DNA from: Panorpa germanica
Taxonomy: Eukaryota; Arthropoda; Insecta; Mecoptera; Panorpidae
Assembly: GCA_963678705.1 (NCBI GenBank)
Contig: OY783204.1
Coordinates: forward strand, 27,414,759-27,478,758
Direction of reading: 5' to 3'
Length of the DNA: 64,000 bases
Positions within the stretch are counted from its first letter, which is position 1; every line of letters begins with the position of its first letter. Positions 1-10,702 of this stretch are shown one piece after another. The notes below the pieces were generated by a model. It searched no databases and was not told the origin of the DNA. It saw only the letters and a list, made by a program, of their open reading frames with translations. A program made the position numbers and the translations under genes.

Positions 1-44
1 GTGTTTAGTTGATTTGTTTATTTATATTGTATTTTTTGGTCAAT

Positions 45-105
45 CATGGAAGCTGAGTGTTAGAGTCTATGGTCTAACTACCTCGGCCACCCAGAGAACT
101 TTTAT
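45..105 (-). repeat. SINE-like tRNA-derived head (partial)
   Basis: On the minus strand the sequence reads GGGTGGCCGAGGTAGTTAG, which resembles a tRNA-type Pol III A box (TGGCCGAGGTA at 82-92) followed by D-arm-like sequence. No convincing B box follows, so this is at most a decayed SINE head. Related TGGCCGAGAGC heads occur at 2644, 7077 and 7391. Confidence 0.35.
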
Positions 106-1049
106 TCAATTGTTTGTTAATATTGGCAAATAAAAGCTAAACCTTAAGTTACATTTTTACTATAATTTTATATAAAATACTTTTTGAAAAGAATACTTCA
201 AAAACTTTCCGAAATATTTTTTAATATTCTAGAACATCTGGTTGTTATTATGAGTTGATGGAGACAGCTCTTTAGAGTTAATGTGTATGTTTTTGTCTAT
301 AAAAAGTATCCTAAAACTTTTTTTATATTAATCGCTAAACTACGATAGTTTTTCTTCATTCGCAGCTATGTTAGAAACAGGTTAAAACAGGTTCATGGTA
401 GAAAAAAGTTAACTATCCTTAATCGATTACAAACTGACTACGTTTCAGCTTGTGCTGGCTGCGTGCTTAGACGATAATAGATAAAGAAACTCACAAAAGA
501 AAATGAAAGAAAAAGTAAACACTATTACTTGTTGTATGAACTGATCACAGCCGAAAAAGAATCATTGGACATGAGTTTTAATTTCATAAAATAAATTTAG
601 AACTCACATTAATTTTCAGAATAACCCTTATGCATTTAACTAGAGTATTTTATCGGATTTGTGTTCTCAAGTTGTTAAACTTCTCAAAAAGTTTTAAGTA
701 TTTCCTCTTGGTTCCTTATAACGAAGATAATCTTAGACTATATCGAGAAATTGGTTATTAATTTGCTTTTTCATTATCAAAATAATGAAAAAGTTCTTCT
801 AGAACGAAGCAATCACGCAAAAAGTAGAAAACTAGCGGGGCCCTTGATTATTAAAGCACCCGGAGGAAGTGGCATCAAGAGATAAAGATACGGAAATATT
901 TCTGTAGCGCAATTTATCTGTGTAATATTCTTGAATTGCTATTTTAAGTACAATTGATATTATATTCATATCTCTGAAATATATAAAAGTCATGGGCGTC
1001 CGCAGAATTTTTAGGCACGTGGGGTAAAAGAGCTGCATTCAATGGGCTT
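106..1049. other. AT-rich stretch, no gene seen
   Basis: Stops occur in all frames and no exon-like, RNA-gene or repeat structure is recognised. The right edge abuts family-A repeat sequence. Confidence 0.5.
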
Positions 1050-1610
1050 GTGTCCTCATTTTTAAGTGGTCGATTTTTCAATTATTGATTAAAATTGATG
1101 TTAATAAATGTGTATTGGCGTGTCTATTTTATTAAATATCTAAATATTGACGGAGATATAGTAATTAAAAATTTGAATTATAGTTTTAGCGCTAGAAATG
1201 GTCGGCCATATTTGTATGACGTGAAATGCATTTTAACGTCAGTTATTTGTTGAGTAGGTCAGTGCTGTTGTAATGTTTTGTAGCTGTTGGTAGTCAAATA
1301 ATCAAGTCAAATCAAAGAATAATAAGTTTTTATTTTATTTAACCCTGCTAAGGCAGACATAATATTAAAATTTTATTGTTCCTTGAAATAGCTGTAAATA
1401 ATATTTGATATTTTGATATATAAATACATATAGCAGGGATTTATGATCTGTAAGGTTGATAACCTTACAGAAGGATTGTGATGTCACATGCATTTGGAAT
1501 GTGTACAACGTTGAATCCCATTAATAATGAAAGAGACTAAATGACTTTTTTAATTGTTAATATCTCGTATAAGGAGTTATTAAAAAATAATTGAACATTT
1601 GAGGCTCTAG
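1050..1610 (+). mobile_element. MITE family A, copy 1 (one end missing)
   Basis: About 560 bp matches, in inverted orientation, the copy at 46218-46800. Shared landmarks are the ATGGTCGGCCATATTTGTATG region, the CCCTGCTAAGGCAGACATAAT region, and the right end ATTGAACATTTGAGGCTCTAG. The right end is the terminal inverted repeat. The left end starts inside the element with no terminal repeat, so this copy is truncated there. The interior has no coding potential, as expected of a non-autonomous DNA transposon. A perfect 10-bp-stem hairpin at 1448-1470 is unique to this copy. Confidence 0.75.
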
Positions 1611-1733
1611 TATAATGTATAGATAGATAGAAATTAGTAACCTTTACTCAGAATGGCTCGCAATATCTACGTCTCAGTCAGTCCTCCACGTGCAGTGTCA
1701 CCTACAAGGTCACATATTGCGCGGATCAGTTAA

Positions 1734-2643
1734 GGCGTTGACATTTGAACAACAATATCAACTTAATATTTTCATATTATATTTAAAACATTTCAAGGTT
1801 GAAATATTACCTGTCTAAAAGTTAAAGTGACGAAGGAAACTTTTGGCAGTCTCTTAAAAGTAATAAAAATCTCATGAATTTGACATTTGTCAAAAACTTA
1901 TAACGGATATCATGAATATTCGCGCGTGTGTGTGTGTCTTTATAGTGATTTCAAAAAGAATGACACAAATGTTTTATTTCAATCATTTGTTATACGAAAG
2001 ATTTTTTTATTTCTTAAAAGTATTCACATTTAAATGAAATTATGATTGATTTGATTGAACACATTTTTTATTTGATTAATTTTGACAGGTCCGGAACAAA
2101 ATACTGCATTGATATTCATATAGATATAGGCTGTGACCTCGAAAAAACTTAACAGCAAACTAAATGTTTTTTTTTTTTTTTTAATATTCATTTATTTATA
2201 GTGCATCAACTATTGAGTTATTAGCACTTAAACTAATATATATTACATTTTATCAACATTTTTGTAGGACATAATCTATACAATTTATAATTTTCTATTT
2301 AATCAGCTTATTTCATTTATTCTATTTAAATTTTTTAATCTATGCTTCTTTCCATTATCCAGCTTTTTCTATTTCAACTATAACTGCATCACGATCTGAT
2401 ACATCGCTTCCACTATGATGACACCCATTGCATTCTCTGGTTCTTTCTTCTATTAGCATTTTTTCTTTGTCTAATATTGTATACTTCTACTCTTCTGTTC
2501 TTTCAACTATAATTCCTTTCTTTTTATAAAGCAGTTTTCCTTCTTTTTCGTTTTTATTCCTTTGTCTATTTTCTTTATCGATTATTTCTTTTTGTTATCG
2601 TGTATTCTTTGTTCATATTCATGATTATGGTTGCAAATAACCA
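1734..2643. other. AT-rich; purine-rich on the minus strand at 2330-2640
   Basis: There is a short (GT)n at 1925-1938 and a poly-T run near 2167-2182. From about 2330 to 2640 the minus strand is strongly purine-rich with lysine/glutamate-rich open segments. This resembles the purine-rich stretches at 9480-9720, 32700-33065, 34510-34735 and 43075-43385, and may be decayed LINE 3' sequence. No intact gene is seen. Confidence 0.35.
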
Positions 2644-2746
2644 AATAAATCTTATTGTTATCAAACCCAGATAATATAACACTGGCCCGGGAATCGAACC
2701 CGGAGACATAGTAGTCAGAGTCAAGCATCAATGCTCTCGACTACTT
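2644..2746 (-). repeat. tRNA-derived SINE
   Basis: The minus strand carries an A-box-like TAGTCGAGAGC (2734-2744), then GATGCTTGACT and a perfect B box GGTTCGATTCC (2690-2700) inside CCGGGTTCGATTCCCGGG. The spacing and order fit a Pol III SINE head. The body begins TTATATTATCTGGGTTT, which matches the element at 7077. It is not an intact tRNA because the acceptor and anticodon arms cannot be folded. Confidence 0.7.
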
Positions 2747-3617
2747 GTTTCAAATGTTTTTTGTTTCATTTTGGTGTTCCAAATAAATTGCCGTAAAGTT
2801 CTGAGCTATCCGATTACAAAACACATTTATTATATTACAATTAATGTGAGATAAAACCTAGCTGTTGAAATCGAATTAAAAAGAAAATATAATAAAAGCC
2901 AGTATTTACGAAATTGAGTTCGACTCACAGTAAAAAATAATATACGTGAAGTAAATTTTCTCTTACAGTGTATTTGTACCTTGCATACGTATTTAAACCC
3001 CAGCTAGAAACGCGAGTTGACATTTTCCATCTTCTTCATAAACTTTATCTACTAAGTATCTAATTTTTCACAAACAATAAAGAAAACAAGTTCTCCCTCT
3101 CTCCCTCTCTTTAACCTGTCATCACCACAAACCTGAACTCTCGATTCGTTATTCTTTTTATAAAATCTTGATTATATATTTTTCTCATAAAGTCAAATAT
3201 TAATCAATGTCTCTAAAAGTTAACGGAGATTATTCAATTAATTTCTGCTAACTTGAAACGTTTAAGTTTTTTCCTGTTTTTTTTTCTTCTTATTCTTTTT
3301 TTCTTAAAGAGCATTTTTCATTTTATTTACACCGTGTTGATTTATTTATAGAAATGATAAATGACAAACATAATGCGTTCGAGCAAATTATCGGGCGGTA
3401 TGTTGGAGCAGCTTTTTAGACAGCGACGTCGACGCCGGTTGATATCTGATGGCCAAATTAACATTCTACTGTGAAACGATGCATATAATAATTACAACAA
3501 TTTCATTAACGGTGCATTCCATGTACAAATACAAGAACAAATATTTCATGCAGATATTATATTTGTTTTAAAGATATAATTGATTTCAATCAGAATTAAT
3601 GTTTTTAATTAAAATGG
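2747..3617. other. AT-rich stretch, no gene seen
   Basis: Only a short CT-rich tract (CTCCCTCT repeats, about 3093-3112) and a small CpG cluster at 3422-3438 stand out. Confidence 0.5.
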
Positions 3618-3665
3618 TAAAGCCTAATTCGCACTCACTGTTTTTATTTAATATTGTAATCTAGA
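3618..3665 (+). repeat. MITE family B, terminal fragment
   Basis: AATTCGCACTCACTGTTTTT matches the terminal inverted repeat of family B at 37664 and 59151. Only this end is present. Confidence 0.5.
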
Positions 3666-4224
3666 TTTCAGGTTTTCGTTTAAGCATTCCTTTTCACATT
3701 TGTGTTTTAATTTAAGTTTAGTTAATTTAGTTGGTGCGTATGCATCGTTAGTAATATAAATTTTGACAGTTCGACAAAATTGTTTGTGAAATAATTAAAA
3801 TTGCTATTTTGAATAACAATTAGTAATAGAAATTATTTTCACTTCTATATTTTTCAAAAACTGACATTAAACTTCTTTTAAAAGTAAATTCTACTGCATT
3901 TTGACAGATTGTCACATTTTGGAGGTTATAATAGAATACAGTTTTTCTTAATTTAATATTTTTAATTTAAAACATTGGACCTTGTAAGGTTCTAAAAAAC
4001 TAAGAAAACTTAAAAAATAAATTGAATTAAAAATGGTACTGTGAATGACTACGCGTATTGCCATATGCTAAACAATTTAAATTAAATACAAAATATAAAA
4101 TAATGATACTTAATTGTAAATTTTTAACACGACAAATTGACCAAAAGGTTGACAATCAAATTGATCGTCAATGGACCCCTTTACTTTTGTTTTCCGGCAC
4201 AAAATAACTTAATAATACGTCGCT

Positions 4225-4675
4225 ATTCTTTTTGAAAATTTCCTATTTTGTAGAGAAACAAATTCTAAGACTTTTGGCGTCCTCAGATTTTCCCCTGAAT
4301 TCGCTGGAAACCCATAATTTTGGAGAAACTGAGAAAGACACACTTTTTGCTGTATAACTTTTTGTAAAATTGTAAAAGATTCAATGCTAACATATTTAAC
4401 AATTCAGAAAATAAAGAAATTACATTGTACTCACGATATTACCAAGGGTAGAAATTGTGCTAGAAAGTTAAAATTTTGTGTAAAAATATCCCAAACTTTG
4501 AAAAAAAATTGCTTAAACAACGAATAAATTAAAAATATTTTAAATTTTGTTGATAAAACTATATTTTTAAAATCAGTTTATGTGAAAAATTAATATAGAA
4601 CGAGTTAAACATTTTAATTTAAAAATGGAATTAAAATAAAAGAGAGACGTCGCTTTGCGACGGGGATAAGCGCTA
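4225..4675 (-). repeat. Family G repeat, copy 1 (minus orientation)
   Basis: In reverse it opens CCCCGTCGCAAAGCGACGTC and ends around the GACGCCAAAAGTCTTAGAAT and GAAATAGGAAATTTTCAAAA landmarks. These landmarks recur at 12161-13105, 13106-13880 and 30455-31125. It has no coding potential. The class is unresolved: the CTAGCTTTTACCC start of the 12 kb copy resembles widespread insect repeat starts, but I cannot assign it to a superfamily. Confidence 0.65.
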
Positions 4676-5663
4676 TTCTAAATATAATCATCTAAAATAA
4701 GCAACAAAATTATTTATTAAATAACAAAATTATAGGCCAATGTTTTGTTGCTTGTGTGTTGCGAGGTTAATTATAAAACAACATTCGCATCTTTGTCAGC
4801 GAACACATGTTCCACGGTATTAAATCTTGCCTTGGCTTGGTTGCCTTGTTCTACAGACGCTGGACGTCGCGGTGTGTCGCGTCGGGACGCCTAATGCATT
4901 GAGAACCGAATACAAATCACAGTAGCACAGAAAACAAGCACCTGTTCCACTTAATCAAAACGTCGTTGTAACTTATTGAAATAAAATCTTTTAATCCACG
5001 CTAAATTTTCATTCCAGTAATAATTCATCTATATTAGTTTTCGTTTTCATTTTCGTTTTCTGTTCTGCGCAGTTTTAGATTATTTACATAAATCGATAAA
5101 TAAGTCTCAAAGAAAATTATTAAGAAACTTCATCAAGAGGTTGTTTTCTCGTGTCGCGTTTTTAGAATAAATTTATATTAATATGATACGAAAATAAATT
5201 TTAATTCATTGCCAATGTACCACGCTTGTTTTTTTTTATAGGAATAAGAATAAACTCGTAGGTCATTAGATGTTTTTTTATAAGTGTTATAATTACGGGT
5301 GGCGTTTCATAGGACCTTTCACACGATCAGATCTAGACGAACTTTTCCACAAGCAAATAGAAATTATCTTGCAGTGCAAGGTTTATACTTGCAAGTGTGC
5401 CTCAAGGTAATTCCAAAGTACATTTTTTACGTGGGATGCGTAAAAACTAAAATCTGAAATCTGCTTTAGTTACTTGCAACGAAATACATTAAAGGCCTTT
5501 TACACGAACACCTGAACGTCCTGTTCTTGATGTTCATTCACTAGTAATGTGAGGAAAACTCTTCTTCTTTTTCAAAAAAACCATAGAGAATTTGGAGAAA
5601 AGGACAAGAAGCGTCAAATAGTGCGTTTATAAGACTTTAAATGTGCTTGTAAAGTACTCTGAT
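4676..5663. other. No gene; CpG cluster at 4840-4900
   Basis: Mostly AT-rich. A CpG-dense patch around 4855-4895 follows a good 3'-splice-site-like tract (TTGCCTTGTTCTACAG, ending 4856). At 5310-5330 and 5495-5515 there are TTTCACACGA / TTTTACACGA phrases of unknown meaning. Confidence 0.35.
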
Positions 5664-5998
5664 CAAAGGCGGTCTTTGGGGGTGGCAAGTAGGGCAACCG
5701 CCACGGGCCTCGCATTCTCGCGCAACAACCCAAGTACAAAAATTCATTACTATATATGTTTTTGAAATAGAAATCCCACTAGAATCACTGCGTATATCTT
5801 TTAAGGCATTCATGTACCTTAGTTTATCATCATTAATATTTGTTAACTTTGTGCTTGTTTACTTTTACAACACTTCCAGTATAAAGTTTTATTTCTCGTC
5901 AATTATCATCAAAAATACTTAGTTACAATATACATAAATTATACAAAGAACAAGTGCCTCGCAAAGATCTGCCGGACGGGGCCTCGTAAATATCTGCT
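5664..5998. mobile_element. hAT-type non-autonomous element, family D copy 1
   Basis: It starts AAAGGCGGTCTTTGGGGGTG and carries the family-D body (AGAAATCCCACTAGAATCAC, then AGTTTATCATCATTAATATT). The sequence ACTCTGAT flanks both sides (5656-5663 and 5999-6006), fitting an 8-bp hAT target-site duplication. The right terminal repeat is degenerate or lost, unlike the copy at 44870. That is the only weakness of the boundary call. Confidence 0.7.
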
Positions 5999-6235
5999 AC
6001 TCTGATATTAGAACCATACACGCACGTATCATTGACGCGTGTATCTCCGTCCTTTCCAGATTTACAAGGTCAGAAAAGGACAGATATAGTCGTGCGGCAA
6101 AGATAAGCGCGTATACACTTCCAAAGTGACAATGGCTCGTACTACAGATTATTAGACTTCATTAAATCGTTTGATGAGCATGGTTAAACTCAAACTGCAC
6201 ATGCCTTCTTTTATATTGTATTTAGAAATATAGTA

Positions 6236-6444
6236 TAGTTCAAGTTACGAGAGTTCGCCGGTGATTCATGCTTAAAATAAGTTATGCCGTATAAATTTAC
6301 GATGATGCAAGAGCACTGTCTGACTAATTTTTTTATAATGTAAATAGTAACGAATAAGATAAAATTCACTATTGTATTGTAGGTTTATACGGCTTTTATA
6401 ACCTCCTTTAAGCATGAGTAACCACCGAACTCTAATTTGAACTA
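6236..6444. mobile_element. TA-target MITE, family J copy 1
   Basis: The left arm TAGTTCAAGTTACGAGAGTT and the reverse complement of the right arm TAGTTCAAATTAGAGTTCGG align over about 60 bp, continuing through CATGCTTAAA and CCGTATAAA. The element is 209 bp, non-coding and almost entirely terminal repeat. The left flank is TA and the right flank TG, consistent with a mutated TA duplication as in Tc1/mariner-type MITEs. A second copy lies at 15252-15465. Confidence 0.8.
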
Positions 6445-7076
6445 TGTATCTATGTATCTATTCACTAAAGAAATGTAACGATGTCTCGAAGAAATGTCTC
6501 TTCCATTCCATGGTTCATGTTTCCAGTATGTTTATTACTTGTTTAAATTTAATTAAAATTAAATGCAACGTTGAAAGCACGGTCGTTACCGGTAACGGTT
6601 GAAAACCGTAACCGAATTTCTCTGCTAAACCCTTTTCCTTGGTTTTCATCAAAATTAATTAACAACAACTTCAGGTTTAGCCGGCGAGTATTATATTTTA
6701 ATTAAAATTAAGTGGATTTAGAAACCGCCTTATCACGATTTATCAAAAATAATAAACCTTCAAACAAAAGAAGATTTATTTTAAGACTGGTACAATAAAC
6801 TACCGCCAGGCGAAACGAAGCGAGACGAAACGCGATGAGGCGTTGTTTTTGTTTGTATTTATTTAAAACTGTTATTGTGAGAAAAAAGATACGTTTTTGG
6901 GTGTTACCATTTTGCGCTGGATTAAAAGCTTACAGAGCTGTCTTTAGTTGTCTTAAACATACCCATTTTTTATTCGTGGCACTGGTAATATATCGTAAGG
7001 TAAATTTAATAATTGTCTTCGGTGATTATGATTTCTAAAGTTAATAATACTTATTATGCAAGATTATGTAATGGCC
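6445..7076. other. No gene seen
   Basis: A local imperfect inverted repeat around GTTACCGGTAACGG (6585-6600) is the only structure noted. Confidence 0.45.
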
Positions 7077-7372
7077 GGTGAGATGGCCGAAAGCATTAAT
7101 GCTTGATGCAGAAAAGGACTCCCTTATTATCTGGGTTTAGCTGTTTTCAAGTTAATTTACTTTACGTTTACCTAAACATACTCACATAAACATATTCACT
7201 ACGATACAAATTACAGTGTATTCAGGATATATCTTGCAAAATATATGAAGCCATCTGAGTAAAAACAGAACAACAGTTACAGGAAACTATGTTAAGACTA
7301 TCGCAATTTCTTATTTACACAGCAGGATATATTAATATCTAATAGTTGCATTTGAAAGACTTATGCTTTTTG
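7077..7372 (+). repeat. SINE-like element, first of two in direct orientation
   Basis: The head reads GATGGCCGAAAGCATTAATG (A-box-like, 7082-7094). The body passes through TTATTATCTGGGTTTAG and TTTACGTTTACCTAAACATA and ends GTTGCATTTGAAAGACTTATG. The same head, middle and end recur at 7391-7585, about 315 bp downstream. The B box is not preserved. It is called SINE-like because the head and the ATCTGGGTTT body phrase match the element at 2644. Confidence 0.55.
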
Positions 7373-7390
7373 TTTCTTTTTATCTTAATA

Positions 7391-7585
7391 TGCGGTGGCC
7401 GAGAGCATTGATGCTTCATGCAGAAAAGGATTCACTTTACGTTTACCTAAACATACATTAATGCATACGATCCAAATAACAGCATATTCACTACTTGTGA
7501 AAAATATATCAGCTATTACAGGATACCATTTCAAGACTAGTACGACAGTAATAATTGCATTTGAGAGACTTTTGCTTTTCTTTTT
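7391..7585 (+). repeat. SINE-like element, second direct copy
   Basis: The head GGTGGCCGAGAGCATTGATG is followed directly by TTCACTTTACGTTTACC and ends TTGCATTTGAGAGACTTTTG. Relative to the copy at 7077, an internal block of about 30 bp is missing after the head. The arrangement is either a segmental direct duplication or two nearby insertions. Confidence 0.55.
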
Positions 7586-7839
7586 CTATGAAAAAGTTAA
7601 AAATCTTAAAGTTATCGTTGCGATCATTTTAAATAGCCCAAGATCTAACAGTTTCAACGATGAACGTTATCGTTAAGTTAACGATATTATTGCCAGATGT
7701 AGAAATTTATAATAATTTGCAAATCCATCTCTCTGGCAACACTTGCGGTCGTTAACAATATAATTTTGTTATCAATGTAGCTAGAGAATCAAGCTGGGTG
7801 CTTTCCCACGCACCCTGGTAAATAATCGCTATTTGAATC

Positions 7840-7944
7840 CAGTGCCGGATTAAGATATTGGAAGCCTACTGTTTCAAAATGATTTGATGAATTCTTATCT
7901 GGGTGAGACTTATTATTTTGAGGCCTGGTGCTAATACGGCACTG
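7840..7944. mobile_element. Short hAT-type MITE, family E
   Basis: The ends CAGTGCCGGATTAAG and (reverse complement of the right end) CAGTGCCGTATTAG form a hAT-style terminal inverted repeat around about 75 bp of non-coding sequence. The 8-bp flanks do not match, so the insertion is old or the ends are slightly off. A related end lies at 56879. Confidence 0.65.
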
Positions 7945-7952
7945 CTCCAGGT

Positions 7953-8770
7953 TAATGCACTAGTAATTCGATATATTTTCGAATGTTATTAACTTGTCTT
8001 CGCCAAAATAATATCTCCAACTCATGACAGAAATAGATCACGATGATTGAAGACTTGTAAGCCTAGTTGAGTGATTTTTGTAGTTATGAATGATTACCTT
8101 AGCTACGACTACTTCTTGAGCACTAGAGACGAGTAGAGACAAGACTAGACAAGCAACGAATAGTGAGTGACCTTACACCATATAGTTCACCTCACTAATG
8201 TTTATATAGTTATCAAGAAAAGAATTCCAAATATTTCTATTTTAGTAACACAAAAACTGTCAGTCATTTTTAGATGGAGATGAAAATTTAAATGTGTTTT
8301 CTTTTATATTTTCGTTTCGTATTAATTTTTGGAGAATATCAAGGGGGTGTTTCCATATTTCACTATTTTTGTGAAGGACATATTATTTTATTAATATTCT
8401 AACGATGCGAATCATCTTACCACGCGAACTCGTTCTCCATTAGATATTTTGGCGCGATGTCAAATTGTATTTTTTATATTTATTTTAAGTTTGGGTATCA
8501 TCGGGGGACAAATTCTATTTTATATAAACTCGTGGAGTATTAGTATTGTCTGTGTTTCTACACTAACGTTGAAATAGGCAAGCCTGACATACACAATGTT
8601 AAAACTTCTACTATAATGTCCCACTTCTGACTGTCACCACCCATATCTGGGTTTTTTTGGTTGCTATCTGGGTGGATGATAGCCTAAAACCTTTTATTTA
8701 TTGAAGATATTTACGACTCTGCAACCGCTAACTTTTTAAATGTTACGTTTATCTTATTTTCAAAGGCGCT
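7953..8770. other. No gene; small hairpin at 8637-8676
   Basis: CCACCCATAT and ATCTGGGTGG form a 9/10 inverted repeat. Otherwise AT-rich with stops in all frames. Confidence 0.4.
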
Positions 8771-9079
8771 TCAGTAGGAGGCGCTACCTGCTATGAGGGT
8801 GGCGATGGAGTTAGAGTTAGGGGTGGAGATTGGCGTGTTAAAATACCATGCATTTAGTGCAACATGGAGTTGGTGCAACTCCCTACAACCCCCTGTCTGC
8901 AGTGAAGTAATAGACTGTCGGTCTGGGGTAATAAATACCAACAAAACTAACTGCTGTACGCTGTAACACATGAAGAACATTAATACTGTTTTGTCATATA
9001 CCTGGTTCGAATAATATAAATCTGACCTCCTGGTGGGAATAACGAACTCTGGTATAAACAAAGAAATCATTTCGTTCAT
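8771..9079 (-). other. 102-codon open frame, unrecognised
   Basis: The minus strand has an ATG-started 102-codon frame in a patch with near-average base composition, unlike its AT-rich surroundings. The C-terminal half (TSLQTGGCRELHQLHVALNA) has protein-like composition, but no family is recognised and the N-terminal half looks random. A perfect 7-bp-stem hairpin (GGAGTTG-GTG-CAACTCC, 8866-8882) lies inside it. It could be a transposon remnant or chance. Confidence 0.2.
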
Positions 9080-9269
9080 TGAGTTATATTAGATATAATA
9101 GACACAAATGTGGCAAGCCTAAATTATCTTTATACGTGCACGCTTTTATTAATACTTTGTTTAATAATTTTAACCGTTAGGCACTACATTCTTCCGCCTT
9201 ATATCTATTAAATTACATTGTATTCCTTAGTATAGTTATTCATTCTTTTTACTTAAAAATAAACTTAAA

Positions 9270-9480
9270 CACTATTACTTCTCTCTTCCTGATACTTTCT
9301 CTGGTACTCCTTGAGTGTTCTTCCTATTTCCTTCTTTATACTTCCGCCATCCACCTCTTTCCCTCAATAACTGTTCTATCATCTTTTCATTTTTACTCGC
9401 AGACATCCTTAATGTGCCCCAGAGTTTTTATAGCTTTCCTGCACCACTTGCAAATCCTTTCCTCTTTTGCGATTTTTCTT
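9270..9480 (-). pseudogene. Possible LINE ORF2 C-terminal remnant
   Basis: Reading minus from about 9480, the frame gives EERICKWCRKAIKTLGHI followed by KDVCE. This is a C-x2-C-x9-H-x4-C arrangement like the zinc knuckle that closes many non-LTR retrotransposon polyproteins. It then hits stops and continues as a purine-rich, lysine/arginine/glutamate-coding stretch. The arrangement parallels the remnant at 55560-55860. Decay is heavy, so family and strand are inferred from the knuckle alone. Confidence 0.35.
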
Positions 9481-9730
9481 AAATTAGTTGTTTTTTTTTC
9501 TCCTATGTAATTCGGTTGTCAATTTTTGTCATTCTTTCCTGCTACTATATCTCTCTGTCTCTGCTCTTCTTTCTCACTTCTTCCTTGTTCTCTCCGCTTC
9601 TTCTGTCGGCATTCCATTCCTTTCAAAGTAGTCTTTTCTCCTTTTCGTTTCTCTTCTTCATTCTCTTTACTACCCTCTCCTATACTGTGTCATTTTATTA
9701 TTAAACTATATCATTGATTATTTTTATCTT
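9481..9730 (-). repeat. Purine-rich (minus) low-complexity tract
   Basis: The plus strand is CT-rich throughout. The minus strand would code Lys/Glu/Arg-rich runs. This is likely LINE 3' sequence next to the knuckle remnant, or simple low-complexity drift. The plus-strand open frames here arise from the absence of A/G-rich stops and are not genes. Confidence 0.3.
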
Positions 9731-10228
9731 TTTAATACAGTAATTAACTTATTAAGATTGGCAAATAAAATTGTGGTGAAAGAGCAAGTTGAGGTTAATC
9801 TTTTATTTGCCAATAATAACAAAGAAATTAATTATCATATTATTCTAATTCATGACGCACTACGTCAGGAAAATAAGGATTTTAGTTTTGCCCAAAAATA
9901 TAGAAAATCAAGTTACATATTAGTGCATTACCTTTTGGATTAGGGATTAAAAATAAGGAGATGGTGACCTGCAAAACTCTTCAAACTTTGCAGTTTACCT
10001 TTTATAATGGATTCTAACCACCACGAATCTAAAGCACCCTCAACTACCCTTATTTCATTTGTGTCTTTAGGGTATAGTTTTCTATCGAAATCTAAACTTG
10101 TTTCACATTCTCTTTGCGTAGAACAACCCACCATCGCTACAGACTTAACGCCGCTTAAACACAACGACGTGATGCGCTTATAAGATCAGAACCACCCTCC
10201 CTCAATCCCCTGCCCGTCACCGCCACCC

Positions 10229-10251
10229 ATCTATCTATCTATCTATCTATC
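10229..10251. repeat. (ATCT)n microsatellite
   Basis: Nearly six perfect ATCT units sit in a C-rich context (10190-10300). Confidence 0.9.
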
Positions 10252-10702
10252 CCCACTCCAATCGATACCACACCACATACTAAGGAATACATATCCCCCC
10301 CTCCTATTTCGTTCTAATATTCTTATCCCAATATCATATTCTGGGCTCCGTCTTTCAGATATTCAATGCACTAAATTATATATCTTCATCGATTGGGATT
10401 TGAATGCTTAGGTAATATATGTAGAAACGGAAATAGCAATGGAAAAGTTATGCAAGACTGTGATGAACAGGAATAAGGATGTAATCCCGTAAAAAGCAGA
10501 CGGCTTTCTTAAAGTTTAAAGGAAACTAGGAATCTTTGAAGACAGTGATCTTGCAGATAACTTATTTATCATATTGGTTTTATGTCCTACTTCGGTAAGA
10601 TATTTGCCTGTTGATACTTTTTGGGAAACATATAAAAATATCGAATCAGTTCTTATGAATAAAATAAAAATACAAAACTTTTTGTTTCTTACTTTGGTGT
10701 AG

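Noticed and set aside
2644-2746. tRNA gene on the minus strand
   Set aside because: A and B boxes are present but no cloverleaf with acceptor and anticodon stems can be drawn; fits a SINE head.
9516-9717. Phe/Ser/Leu-rich plus-strand ORFs
   Set aside because: They arise from a CT-rich tract, open in several frames at once; the same occurs at 32695-33065.
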